Under the pieces are notes generated by a model. The model searched no databases. It saw only the letters and a program-made list of their open reading frames with translations, and had not been told where the DNA came from. From contig CM070639.1 of the NCBI GenBank assembly GCA_036346255.1, positions 692,001-756,000 on the forward strand: 64,000 nucleotides of DNA, read 5' to 3'. A program made the position numbers and the translations under genes. Shown here in pieces: positions 12,001-22,628 of the stretch; the first letter of the stretch is position 1, and each line of letters begins with the position of its first letter. The stretch comes from Ampelocalamus luodianensis. Taxonomy: Eukaryota > Streptophyta > Magnoliopsida > Poales > Poaceae.

Positions 12001-15000
12001 TTTGAAATTTGAGCTATGATACGATACATCCGCCTAAGAAACCATAATATGAAGTTCTAAGAGAAACTCCATCAAACCATGAGCTATAGTATTGTAGATT
12101 TACACAATTTGAACAATCAGCTCCAAATCCTCGAAGTTATAGTCCTAATTAAAATTGCCAAAAAACCGTTGCCTTAAAATAGCTGAAGTTAAATTGCCTT
12201 CAAACTGTGAGCTGTAATATCATAAATCTGCCCTTGAAACGATAAAACGAAGTTCCAAGACAAAAATGTATGAAAACAAATAATTGAAGTAAAGTTGTAA
12301 GTATTTTTTTCTCAAAAACTGTATATGCCAAATCTGGCACTGAAGCATGAAAATTTAGATAAAACTAAAATTGTGTTAAAGTCATGAGCTACAGCAAGTC
12401 AAATCTACCCATGAAAGTACAAAGTGATACTTTTTTTGAAAAAAGGCATCGAACCATGAGGTATAACATGGCTATTTGCATTTAAGATCTTTTTTTTCTT
12501 TTTTGCAGAACCACCTCAGCACTTTGAAGCATAGCTCAAAGTTTAATTTGTCAACAACTGTGAGCTATATTTCACATATGGCATCGAAGCATTGAAATTT
12601 AGAAAATACTAAGAATCATGATCTATAGCATACCAAATAAATTGTACAAAAAATTGTCCCAGAACTGTCAATAGTATGGAAGATTTGCACCAAAGAATAA
12701 TTTTGCCATATTTGCTCCAAAGCTCTGAATTCTAATTCTAAGTAAAACAGAGGAAAAACATGACCTATAGTATGGTAAATCTGGTGTTGAAATTTTGAAA
12801 CATAGACAAAACTAAAATTGCCTAAAAACTGTGAACTATGGTATAATACATCTGCTGCTGAAACCAAAATGAAGTTCCAAGAAAATTTGCATGAAACCAT
12901 GAGCTATAGTATGTCGAATTTGCACCACAGAACAATTTTTGCAAATCTGGACCAATTCTTTAAAGCATAGATCTAAGTAAAATTTCTTGTAAATCATGAG
13001 CTATAGCATGCCAAATCTGGTGTGGTAGCATTGAATCTTAGATAAAACTAAAATTGCTTTAAAACCGTAAGCTATAGCAAAGACACATCTGATCTTGAAA
13101 CCAAAAAGATAACCTTTCAAGAAAAATGGCATCAGTGTTCTCGAAAAAAAAAAGAAAAAGAAAAATGGCATCAAACCATGAGCTGGCATATTTGCACCAA
13201 CGATCATTTTCTACAGAACTGCTCTGAATCTAGTATTGCTAACACGGAGCTGAAATATTGAAATATAGAAAAACAAAACTAAAATAGCTGTAAAACTGTG
13301 ACCTATAGCAAGCCAAATCTGCCCCTGAAACTGCAAAGTGAATCTTTTCGGAAAACAAATGGCATCGAATCATGAGCTATAGTATGACATAATTGCACCA
13401 AAGATCAATTTTTGCATATCCGGCCCAAAACCTTTAAAACACAGCGCAAAGTTTATTTTATAAAAAATTGTGGGCTACACTATTGCGAATATGGCGTCAA
13501 AACATTGAAATTTAGAAAATACTAAAATTGACATAGAACTGTGATCTATATCGTGGCTAATATGCCCACGAAAAAGTGATATAAAACTATAAGAAAAAAT
13601 TGACTAAAAAATGCGAGCTGTAGTATGGAAGATTTCCATTGAAGGAAATTTTGATCTATTCCAGAGCTTTAAGGTTCAGTTCCAACTAAGTAAAGCTAGG
13701 AAAATACCATAAGCTATAGCATAGCAAATTTGGCATTAAAACTTTGAAACATAAACAAAATTGAAATTTCTTTATAACTGAAATACAGTGAATGCTAAGC
13801 CGATGAAACCACAAAATGATGTTGTAAGAAAAATTGCATGATAACCATGAGCTACAGTATGTCAAATTTGCATCGCAGAACAACTTTGGCCAATCTGGTC
13901 CGAATATTTGAAGCATAGATCCCAGTAAAATTTCTTGTTGGCAAATCTGGTCCGAATATTTGAAGCATAGTTCCAAGTAAAATTTCTTGTAAATAGTGAG
14001 CTATTGCATGCCAAATCTAGATTTGTAGTTTTAAAATTTAGATAAACTAAAATTGCTCTAAAACCGTGAGCTATATCAAGGCAGATCGGCCCTTGAAAGT
14101 TGAAACCACAAAGTGAATTTTTCCCAAAAATGGAATCAAGCCATGAGCAATAGTATGACATAATTGCACCAAAGAAAATCTTTTGCAGAACTTCCTGAAT
14201 CTATGAGGTGTTGCTAATGCCGTCAGGCATTAAAATTTAGGGGTGGAAACAAAAATTGCCATAAAACCGTGACCTATAGCAAGGCAAATCTACCCTTGAA
14301 ACTAAAAAGTGAAATTTCAAATCCCTCCCCCCCCCCAACACACACACACAAAAGAAATGTCATCAAACCATGAGGTACAGCATGGCATACTTGCACCCAA
14401 GATCATTTTTATAGCAATGCAAATCTGCACCTGAAACTATAAAGAGAATATTTACAAAACATGAGCTATAGTATTGCAAATTTGGTGTCAAAACATTGAA
14501 ATTAGAAAACACTAAAGTTGGCGTAAAACAGTGATCTATAGCGTGGCCAATATGGCCATGAAACAGTAATATAAAGTTGTATGAAAAATTGTTCTCAAAA
14601 CAGGAGAACATGGACAGCACTACAGCAGTATCTGTAGTATTCCAAATGGAAGAGGTTATATCACATACCCATCTCCATCAAACCTGCCAAAAAAAATACA
14701 AAATAAGAAATCAATTAGAAATGTGATCCTTAATTATTGGAAGCAACAGGTGTCTGATGGACATTTGCATTACAAAAAAAAGTACTACTACACTAAAATT
14801 GTGTGCTCACTTACGTGTGCGTCAAGGCAAATGTGTAAATGCACATATGGATGACTTTTAGATTTGATAAAACTGTACTGTGCAGTTTCTTCTGGTTTTG
14901 TCACACTATTGAAAAGAAGATAACAGCCCGTGTTTAAATGCCCTTAGGACCACAAAAGTGATGTTTAACCTTTTGAAGGAAACTGGAACAGTGACCGCTG

Positions 15001-16463
15001 ACCAGAAAAATGTTTTTAAGAAAGGAAAATTGTCATCAAGTAAGAGTCAATACCAATGATACCCTGCGACAGGGACAAACTTCGGATTGGGCCCCACCCT
15101 GACAAACTCTCCATTCAAGCACTCCTGTAGACGGCCAAAAAGGAACACTATGACCAAAATGTAATTTGCTTCCAGAAGAAGTTTGATCAAAAGGTCAGAT
15201 CATGTCTCTACCAGACATAACTCAAATTAGCCAGTGAAGATAAAGAGTAAGATAAGACCAAAAGGAATTTTCACCACAATCAAAAAGGTAAACATGCTCA
15301 CAAACACGTAGTTCACTAGGATGTATTTCAATTCAGTATGAGCCATCTGTCTGGCATTATGATTTGTACAATTGTACTCCCTGCGATATGCTTTGTTAGA
15401 GAAATTTTGAATTGAGAAGAATTGCCCCCAACAATGTAAGGTAAACAAGCTGCAACTTCAGTGAAATCCAGGGCGTCATGGCTCGCAGTTCTTTTAGAGA
15501 CTTTGGCAGCAATCTTTCCCTGTCGTATTAATCATTGTAATGGTCACATCGTACCCATTTTCCAGAGAACACAATCTTCTGACTTTGCCACTTAAGTTAG
15601 GAGAATGCAAAGGGTTAAAAACAACACCAATGAAGAGGATGCAAGCAGATAGGAGGAGAGAAGAAGACAGATGGAAGATGAGTAGTAATTAGTTTTGTCC
15701 TGTAAATTAAGAAAACCAAGGTTGTTGACATAAGTCATTCACACATGGAGTGTCAAATCCTGAAATCCACATGGCACATAATTGATTATTCCATTGAAAA
15801 AAGGTGCCAAGCATTAATTACAGGTATGTCTCGGTTGAGTAAAGAAATAAAATGTCAATGTGTCACTCCTAAGCATTTTGTAATCCAATGAATCTTTGAC
15901 GGGAAAATTGATTATTTGCCACTCCAAAAGAGTGGATTTGATGATTTGCCACTGCATGTGTGGATGACATCTGAGCGATGTAGGACTAGTATAATCTCAA
16001 CTGAGGATTTGGACTTGTGTCCGTCGAGCCTAAGGGCACACAAAGTTGTACTATTTATAGGAGAGCTAGCTACAGAATGTCAGTTTAGAGGGGAGCTGAG
16101 CTACAGGGTTTTTTTATTGGGAAAAAGAAGGGATTTTGACCGACGGCAGATGTAGGACCTGTATGTATGTACGTACGAACAATTGAAAGAGTAATTAAGG
16201 AGGGGGGACTGACGTACTGGGAGGTGGCCGCGGACGGGGAGGTCGGGGGCCGGCGGGGTCTCATCGCGGACGGGGGCGAAGTTGCCGGAGAGCCAGTGGA
16301 GCGGCTTGGACTTGTCGTGGCCGAGGCGGACGGCGGCCCACTCGAGCAGGTCGAGCGCCCAGGAGGCCACTCCATTGCGTGGCCGCGGCGCGGGCACAAC
16401 AACCACCTTCCTCTCTTGATTCTTGTTGAAATCCTCCTCCGCGGCTGCTCCTCCTCCTCCCAT
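14..16463 (-). CDS. CCD1: Carotenoid cleavage dioxygenase 1 (CCD1), 14 exons
   Basis: Exons in transcript order: 16218-16463, 15054-15124, 14669-14683, 10293-10404, 9545-9644, 9347-9409, 8691-8801, 8422-8606, 1973-2111, 1284-1401, 1108-1209, 683-934, 368-479, 14-46. All junctions are GT/AG and the phases close to one 552-residue frame ending QQAEEQ-stop. The family is a cytosolic non-haem iron enzyme that cleaves carotenoids and apocarotenoids at the 9,10 (9',10') bonds to give C13 ketones such as beta-ionone. The four family iron-ligand histidines are visible at about H232 (FTAHPK), H280 (VMMHDF), H346 (FIFHNA) and H536 (YGFHAFF). There is no obvious plastid transit peptide, as expected for CCD1 rather than NCED/CCD4/7/8. 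The start ATG sits in a strong GCGGCCATGG context. Exon 3 is only 15 nt (encodes most of WFDGDGM). The locus is inflated by intronic TEs. Assignment rests on recall of the family, but the protein is conserved along its whole length. Confidence 0.96.
2812..3740. mobile_element. hAT-type MITE nested in the intron-8 retroelement
   Basis: Terminal inverted repeats begin CAAGGTTCAAGAAA on the left and CAAGGTTCTAAAAA on the reverse of the right end. Both ends are followed by CCTAGGCG-rich text. An 8-bp target duplication with one mismatch flanks it: CTAGTAAA (2804-2811) and CTAGCAAA (3741-3748). Eight-base duplications are the hAT hallmark. Inside are a 76-bp tandem duplication (3220-3295, 3296-3371) and a duplicated AAAAGCTGCAGCTTT segment near 3145 and 3196. 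No transposase. Confidence 0.8.
4020..4260 (+). other. Exon-like GC-rich segment inside the retroelement (possible captured sequence)
   Basis: A 70-codon open frame starts at 4031 (MEVAKKRNTGAGAA...) after a GGAGGAGAGAGCAGG leader. It looks like the 5' part of a plant gene, but it stops soon and I recognise no family. It lies within a retroelement interior, so gene-fragment capture is the simplest reading. Confidence 0.3.
4697..6435 (-). mobile_element. Second short-LTR retroelement nested in the first
   Basis: LTRs 4697-4800 and 6328-6435 (TGTTATGAATATTG ... TCTCTAACA). Perfect 5-bp target duplication GGCTC (4692-4696, 6436-6440). A primer site TGATATCAGAGC (minus strand) abuts the right LTR and a purine tract GCGGGGAGG lies near the left LTR, giving minus orientation. 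Internal sequence near 4985-5100 matches text at 2490-2600 and 6510-6620, so this is the same family as its host element. No gag/pol. The LTR pair is similar to, but clearly different from, the outer LTR pair. Confidence 0.88.
5090..5350 (+). repeat. Degenerate tandem repeat, GCGCAGTGCACAAGAAGCGC-like unit
   Basis: The phrase ACGCAGTGCACAAGAAGCGC recurs in degraded form about every 25-35 bp across this stretch of the nested element. Single or double copies occur at the matching places in the outer element (about 2600-2650 and 6650-6700), so the array expanded inside this copy. Confidence 0.6.
6436..7905 (-). other. Second internal copy of the outer retroelement
   Basis: The sequence resumes at the GGCTCCTCCCGGGGGCAGCA string, which occurs near the primer-site end of the family (compare 7830-7850). 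It then jumps straight to purine-tract-side text (TATAAAGCACAAGG, compare 2455). The 7400-7790 part is GC-rich with several overlapping open frames in both strands. None resembles a known protein. Confidence 0.55.
10917..11453. repeat. MITE-like pair, GGGGTGCAAAC ... GATTGCACCCC
   Basis: Two related copies (about 10919-11100 and 11268-11453) share GGATAATTTC-, GACCGACCGAC- and GAAATGGGTATCC-type phrases. The outer ends form an inverted repeat of GGGGTGCAA. This matches my recollection of a hAT-type MITE common in rice. No clean target duplication was found. Lies in a CCD1 intron. Confidence 0.6.
12005..14600. repeat. Degenerate tandem array in CCD1 intron 3
   Basis: About twenty diverged monomers of roughly 70-150 bp carry the phrase ACCATGAGCTATAGTATG (or GTGAGCTATAGCA) followed by CAAATTTGCACC or CAAATCTGCCCTTGAAAC. 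Clear examples are near 12081, 12207, 12383, 12890, 13000, 13375, 13850, 13995, 14060, 14270, 14365 and 14461. Alternating phrases (a 'CATTGAAATTTAGA' block, a 'GTGATCTATAGCGTGGC' block) recur in order, which suggests a higher-order repeat. One recent local duplication (~55 bp) is at about 13888-13990. No coding potential. Confidence 0.8.
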
Positions 16464-16836
16464 GGCCGCCGCCGCCGGTAGTGGCTACTGCTGGTATTGG
16501 TGCTCTGCTGAATGCCTCCCCTCCACCACTCCCTAAATTGTGGTTGGAACGGCCGGAACTAAATTGTCGTTGCCTGCTAGTCACCTCTCCTCCTCCGCCT
16601 CCTCCTTGTCTTGTCTCCTTGCGTCAGTCAGTCGGACTTCCTTTGGTTGCTGGTGGTGGCGTTTCCATCAGGCATCAGCCACACCACCCAGTCCAACTCG
16701 ACCGAGGGACGGCAATGGCATCAGCGTCAGCATTAGTGGCTGGCTGTTGCCCGCACGCGTGGCGTACCTTGCTCCCTCTGTCTGGATCTCATCGTGCGGT
16801 GTGTTGAATTGTACACCACAGGTTGGAATTAGATCA
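16464..16836 (-). promoter_or_regulatory. CCD1 5' flank (5' UTR/promoter), truncated by a hAT insertion
   Basis: Only 373 bp of single-copy-looking sequence separates the CCD1 ATG from the end of the hAT transposon at 16837. I see no confident TATA box on the minus strand here. The 5' UTR must lie here unless it is spliced or starts within the transposon. Position is the only evidence. Confidence 0.5.
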
Positions 16837-17067
16837 TTAGTGCTGGCCAAATGGGTCGGGCCTAACAGGCCGGCACAAAGCACGACATGAGACCTTGGGC
16901 TGTGTTTGGCCGTCACCTCGGCACAGTGGACCGGCTCGGTCCGGCACAAACAGTGTCGGGCCGTACCAGGCACGACACGGCCGACCCGGGAGGCACGGTT
17001 GTGGGTGTGGCCTGCAGCTGCGGAGACCAGGGAGGCGGAGGGCCGAAGGCGACGGCATCGGAGCAGA

Positions 17068-17200
17068 GGGAGGCGGAGCGCACGGTGCTGCGCGGTCCAC
17101 CGAAGCGGAGGGAGGGAGGGAGGAGGAGGGCCGGAGGCGGAGGGAGGCGGAGCGCACGATGCTGCGCGGTCCACCGGAGCGGAGGAGGAGGAGGAGGCGC
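17068..17200 (+). repeat. Imperfect GC-rich duplication in the hAT 5' region
   Basis: The phrase GAGGCGGAGCGCAC followed by GCTGCGCGGTCCACCG occurs at about 17069-17105 and again at 17144-17180. Overlapping long open frames on both strands across 16890-17570 are a by-product of the GC-rich purine/pyrimidine bias. Confidence 0.55.
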
Positions 17201-18016
17201 CGCCGTCGTGACGGTGTTGCTGGCCACTGCGGTCCGCCGGAACCTAGAGCGGAGGGAGGGAGGAGGGCCTCACCGTCGCACGGAGCTGTGCGGCAGCACG
17301 GGCACACGGGGAAGGAGAGGCGTCGACGAGGCGGCCCCAGGCGCCGTGGCGACGGGGCCACAAAGAGGCGAGGAGGCTCCGAGGCGGCGGGGTCACGGCG
17401 AGGAACAAGGAGGTGGCGGGGTCGCGGGGAGGCCGGAGGCAAGGAGGCTCCGAGGCGACGAAGTCGCGTCACGGGGAGGCTATGAGGCGGCGGGTCACGG
17501 CGGCGGGAGACAAGGAGGCGCGGTCACGCGAGCCGAAGAGACGAGGCAAGGCGAGGGTCGGTGAAGTGGAAGAGGCAAGGCTAGGGCTTGGGCGAGAAGA
17601 AGAAGAAGGAAGGCGAGGCGGCGGGCGTGTCGGGCCGTGTGCGACATGGCACGGCCCAAAAAATTCGGCCGTTGGGAGGGTTTTGACTTTTTTTACCGTT
17701 TTTTATCGTTAGGGACTTAAAAAATAGCAAAACAATTCGAAAAAAATCAAAATTTATAAATAGCCACCATACCCCCCTCATTCAGCACTCCTTCATTATC
17801 CATTCTCTCTTTGAAATTGTGTTGTGCAAATTCAAATCCGTGTTGAGCTAATTTGGCAAAATTCAAAAAAATTATGCCAAAATTTGGAATTTTCAATTTC
17901 CGTCAGCAAGTCAGTGAAAGAGGTACAATACTATTTTGTAATACTTTTATTGTTAGTCATTGTTATGCTAAAATGAAAGTAGTAATAGTGTTAGTTTCAA
18001 TTTTGTAGTTTTCGTT

Positions 18017-20031
18017 ATGGACAGTCCTTACGACAGCTTTACTCTTGATGAGTACAGACTTTCATCGGAGGAAATTGCGTCCATAGAGGCGGTTGCGGCT
18101 GCCTCAAACCAACCGAAGGTTTCACCGGAGGAGCATGGTGGAGTTCTGTCATCAGGCTCCACATCAGCATCAGGCTCAATGGCAACCGGAGCAAAGAGGT
18201 CGAGGCCGTCTACATCAGGAGTGTGGGAGAATTTCGACAGGACAACCAAGCAAGACGCAGCTGGATGAGGTACCATATGCTATTTGTAAAATTTATCACC
18301 ATGAATTGTCTACGAAGTTTACAGGTGGAACGGGGCACTTGCTTAGACATGCTACAAGATGTCGAACCAAGCAAGGATTGGTGATGAGGCAGACGCAGCT
18401 GCAATACAACCCCGACGGTACAGTATCTAGCTGGAACTACGATCCTCAAGTAGCCCGCCAATCTCTCTGTCGTTTAATTGCTTCTGGGGATTTACAGTTA
18501 GGCTTTGGCGAGTCTGCTTCTTTCCTAAATTACATTAGGACTACGCATAATCCTAGATTTGCTTCTGTTTCTAGACAGACAACAACTAGGGATCTAGTAA
18601 AATACTATAATGAACGTCGTAATAAAATAAAGGAACTATTTAGTACGTGCACATTTTCGGTGGCCCTGACCTCGGACATATGGAGTGGTCAGGCAAGAGA
18701 GGATTACCTTAGTGTAGTTGCGCATTATGTTAATGACAACTGGGCAATGGAGAAAAAGATTATAGGTTTGAAATTAATTGATATATCACACACGGGGGAG
18801 AATATTACGGACTGTATTATGAAAGTCGTGGAAGATTTTGGTCTTACAGACAAAATATTCGCAATTACTTTAGACAACGCCGCTTCAAACTCTAAGGCTA
18901 TGGACATTCTTACTCCAGTGTTGAGTACATATGCCAATTCCTTCTTGCTACATTAACGATGCGTTTGTCATATTATCAACCTTATAGTCAAATGTGGTTT
19001 GAAGAGGTTGAGTCCGTATATTAAAGCTTTTCGCGATGCAATTTCTTTCTTGAATAATTCTAACGTAAGAATAGCACAATATAAGAACTTCTACAGGGCG
19101 ATGGGTGTGCGTCTAAGAAAGTTCGGTTTAGACATGGAGGTAAGATGGAACTCTACTTACCTCATGCTTAAGCATCCTTTACCATACAAGAGCACTTTTT
19201 CTGTTTTTATTCAAAAGTGACGGTACTTTGCTATTAACTGAGCAACATTGGTTCGTTATTGAGAAGATACTGTCATTTTTAGAAATTTTTTATGAGGCAA
19301 CTGTTGCTTTGTCCGCTGTCTACTATACAACATATCCTATCATTGTGCATACTATTTTACGGATTTCTACCCAATTGAAAATGCATAAAAATGACTTAGT
19401 TTTACGTGAGGCTTGTTTCCATGAAATCTAAATACCTTAAATATTGGAGAGAAATCCCTACTTATATGCATTTGCATTTCTTTTAGATCCTAGGGCTAAA
19501 ATTGGTGCATTTGGTACTGTACTTGATCTTCTTAGTAATGCTAGAGAGCTAGACTATACTAACTATTTTACAGAAGTTCGTTCTTGGTTATACAAGGTTT
19601 ACCAAATGTATGAAAATAAGTTTCGGGGAGTCCGCTCGCAACGACCTCCAGTAGCCATCACCTCGAGTGGGAAGACAAATATGTGGAGTACGATCTTCGG
19701 TGCCTCTTCCTCCAGGTCCAGGTCCAGGTCTTCTTCTTCTACTACACCAGATCCTGCTCAGCCAAGACCCACAAGGAGCGGAGAACTATCCACCTATCTC
19801 GACAGCGATACAGTGGATTTCAACTCAGAAGGCTTCGACATCTTGCAATGGTGGCAAGCCCATAAGTTAACATATCCCGTGCTATCCATACTTGCACGTG
19901 ATGTGTTAACTGTTCCTGTCTCTACGGTTTCCTCCGAATCTGCTTTCAGTCTTTCAGGAAGAATATTGGAGGAGAAAAGAACAAGTCTCACAAGTGAGAT
20001 GGTGGAGATCCTTTTAACTGTGAAGGACTGA
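18017..20031 (+). pseudogene. hAT (RICESLEEPER-type) transposase, frame-broken
   Basis: Pieces in order: an acidic N-terminus (MDSPYDSFTLDEYR...) and a BED-finger-like segment (VWENFD ... YAICKIYHHELS ... HLLRHATRC, 18220-18365). Then a catalytic-core segment with LTSDIWSGQAREDYLSVVAH and ITLDNAASN (to 18956), CVCHIINLIVKCGL (about 18957), RWNSTYLML (about 19145), and a C-terminal hAT dimerisation domain (TYPVLSILARDVL, VSTVSSESAFS, GRILEEKRTSL) ending at 20031. Reading frame is lost at about 18265, 18955, 19219 and 19430, so no intact protein is made. Family assignment by the hAT C-terminal signature is firm; RICESLEEPER subgroup is from recall. Confidence 0.9.
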
Positions 20032-20605
20032 GAACAAGCCAATTCACAAACACAACACTCTGTGAAAAATCCAGAGTTGTTGGAGGTGTTAAAAAATCTG
20101 TACTTAGACAATAACACCGACACATAGAACAAGAATGTATCATGTATGTACAATTGTAGAGCTATAGGTTGTACTCTTTTTTCTTTGCCAAGGTTTTCTC
20201 ATTTTGAGTTTTTACTTGACGAAGGTTTTAACGAGGCAACCAGTTGAACATTAATAAAGCTCTTTTTTACATTTTCAATATGATTGTCTTATTTTTTCAA
20301 TGTTCATGTCTACTTTTGAGTTTCACATATTTTTCTAATTTTTTGGATTTTTTTTGGATTTTTTTTATTCTAACAGGCCAAACGGGTTAAACAGACCACA
20401 CTTGGCCCGACAGCTAAACGGGCTCGGGTTGGGCCGACACGGCACGAATGCCCGATGGGCCATGCCTGGGCCACCACCCCGACCCGTGGGCCGGCATGGC
20501 ACGATATGAATAGTACACGGGTCGGAATGGGTCGTGTCTAAATGGGTCGTGCCTAGCCGGGCTCATGCCGTGCCGGGCCAGGCCGCTCGTTTGGCCACCT
20601 CTTTA

Positions 20606-22428
20606 GAGCATGTACAATAACGTGATGTAAGTTGTCTGTAACTCTTAATACGTAGGACACGAGATGATGTGGATAAGAGAGAGCATAAAGAATTGGACCG
20701 TCTCTCGTGTAGTAGTCGACTGTAACACGAAAAATAAAAATATTATAAATGGAGTAGTTGTCTATAGATACATGTAAAAATATAACGAATTTGCTCATTT
20801 TCAGTTGTCTGAAATTTTCTTATCCATCGGTCACCTACAGTTGCACAGTACTAAGCCTAAAATTGCAGTACCAAGTGATGTACAATTTTAGCACAGTTCT
20901 AATGTAACTTTTAGTTCTATTTATTTTTGTATTTTTTTTTGTATTTGTAGGGTTCACCTAGATTTTACTTTTGTCTAGTTTATATAAAAAAAATTTGTAT
21001 TTTTTATTTTTCTTGTAATGTTCTTCTAATGTCGTTAGATGAAAATCTAAAGGTGGGAACAAGTGATAGAAAAATAATAAATTTTAGGCAATTTACACAT
21101 AGACAGTCCCAAAAGATAATCCATCGTAGAAGTCGTCTTTGGTATTATCTATAGATGACATGGAGAGGTACTATTGTTACGGTCAAATAGCAAGGCGGTA
21201 CTCTAGCGCGAGTACTGTAGCAGCACACGTTACTATAGCACGTTGTTGTAATGTCCCACGTACTAGGCAGATTTGTTATTTAGGAATCTATCTGTTATGT
21301 GTTTGGTAATATCTATTAGTTAGGCAAGTTATTATTAGATTTGATTGTTAGAGATAAGTTTCTTTATAGATTATTTCTTAGGTATCAAGTCGTGTTGACC
21401 CTATAAAAGGGATATTATGTATCTATTATCAATTAAGTAAAAAATAAACAAAACTAGTCCCTAACCGGTTGGCTAAAGAACATAGCCTCATTGTTCATCG
21501 GGAAGAGTTCCGGCCGAGTTTGGAGGGCGATCCCTCGACTCCCTAGCTAATCAGGCCTCATAGTCTCGCTACCTCGATAGGAAAGAGTCATGTTGGCGGT
21601 TAGATAAGAAGGGTGAGCACCCTATCTTCGGTTCTCGGACCCTTACCCCAACAGTTACTACAACATTTGGTATCAGAGCCACTCATCATGGTTTCCAGTA
21701 CCGCACCATCTCTCTTGGAGAAGTTGAAGGCTAACAGCGAAGAGCAGAATGTCTTACTGGACAACATGACTGTTGTCCATTGGAGCTTCATTGATTCTTG
21801 CTCACATGACGCGACGTTGTCATCGTACCCTCTCATCAACATAGGGCCATCAAGAACTTCAACCGTGGCCACTACCGCAGCTCGAGGACGAGCTACCTCG
21901 CTGGGAGGGGTGTAGTGCCACGGTCAAATATCAAGGTGGTACTGTACTGCGAGTACCACGTGTGTACTATAGCATGTTGTTGTAGCGTCGCACGTACTAG
22001 GCACGATTTGTTATTTAGGAATCTATCTGTTAGGTGTTTGGTAGTATCTATTAGTTAGGCAAGTTATTATTAGATTAGATTGTTAGAGATAAGTTTCCTT
22101 ATAGATTATTTGTTAGGCGTCAAGTCGGGTTGTCTCTATAAAAGGGATAACATGTATCTATTATCAATTAAGCAAGAAATAAACAAAGTTAGTCTCTAAC
22201 CGGTTGGCTAAAGATCAGAGTCTAATTGTTTGTTAGGAAGAGTCCCGGCTGAGTTTGGAGGGTGATCCCTCACCTCTCTAGTTAATAAGGCCTCAGAGCC
22301 TCACTACCTCAACAGGGAAGAGCCATGTTGGCGGTTAGATGAGCGCCCTATCTTCGATCCTCGGACCCGTGCCCCAACAGTTACCACAACACTATAGACA
22401 ACAATTGTCTATACCGTTGTACATGCCC
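20606..22428. mobile_element. PIF/Harbinger-like MITE, split by an LTR element
   Basis: Left terminus GAGCATGTACAATAACG (20606) and right terminus CGTTGTACATGCCC (ending 22428) are inverted copies. The trinucleotide TTA flanks both sides (20603-20605, 22429-22431), the duplication expected of Tourist/PIF elements. The MITE sequence proper is 20606-21174 plus 22396-22428. The rest is an inserted LTR element. Confidence 0.7.
21175..22391 (+). mobile_element. Short non-autonomous LTR retrotransposon (TRIM/LARD-like)
   Basis: LTRs 21175-21665 and 21916-22391 (TGTTACGG/TGCCACGG ... CAACA). Target duplication CTAT at 21171-21174 and 22392-22395 (possibly 5 bp, ACTAT, depending on the end base). 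Primer site TGGTATCAGAGCC at 21668-21680 and purine tract GGGAGGGG at 21903-21910 give plus orientation. The interior is only about 250 bp, with a gag-like start (MVSSTAPSLLEKL) that ends at the right LTR. A TATAAAAGGG motif lies in each LTR (near 21410 and 22140). Confidence 0.88.
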
Positions 22429-22447
22429 TTATACGCCTATCGTAGAG

Positions 22448-22617
22448 CAGGGGCAGAGCCAGCGTCCCTATTGTCCAGGCACATGCCCGGGCTTCACAGC
22501 TCCACCCCTGTCGAGCATGCAAGTAGTAGACGGCAGTGCCTCCTCTTACGTCTTGTGCCTCCTTTCCTTTCCTATCGAGCTTGCCCAGGCATTCCAAAGC
22601 TGCTGGCTCCGCTACTG
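22448..22617. mobile_element. Small hAT-type MITE
   Basis: Inverted termini CAGGGGCAGAGCCAGC (left) and, on the reverse strand, CAGTAGCGGAGCCAGC (right). An 8-bp target duplication with one mismatch flanks it: TCGTAGAG (22440-22447) and TCATAGAG (22618-22625). 170 bp, no coding content. Confidence 0.8.
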
Positions 22618-22628
22618 TCATAGAGTCG

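Larger units (their letters stand above)
16837..20602 (+). mobile_element. hAT transposon, RICESLEEPER-like, decayed
   Basis: Ends carry inverted TGGCCAAA-type termini rich in GGGCC and GGCACG (left GCTGGCCAAATGGG, right TCGTTTGGCCACCTC). An 8-bp target duplication with one mismatch flanks it: TTAGATCA (16829-16836) and TTAGAGCA (20603-20610). The interior has a GC-rich left part (about 16900-17640) and a broken hAT transposase (18017-20031). The right duplication overlaps the end of the neighbouring MITE, so it probably inserted into that MITE's edge. Exact terminal bases are uncertain by a few nucleotides. Confidence 0.82.

Noticed and set aside
12005..14600. CRISPR-like array
   Set aside because: Repeats are diverged, AT-rich, of irregular spacing, inside a plant intron; no cas genes.
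15905..15960. TTTGCCACTCC/TTTGCCACTGC pair as a MITE
   Set aside because: Short direct similarity only, no inverted ends or target duplication.
16887..17564. 225-residue plus-strand open frame and several overlapping frames
   Set aside because: Extremely GC-rich, Arg/Gly-rich in every frame and both strands, lies in the hAT 5' region. Compositional artefact.
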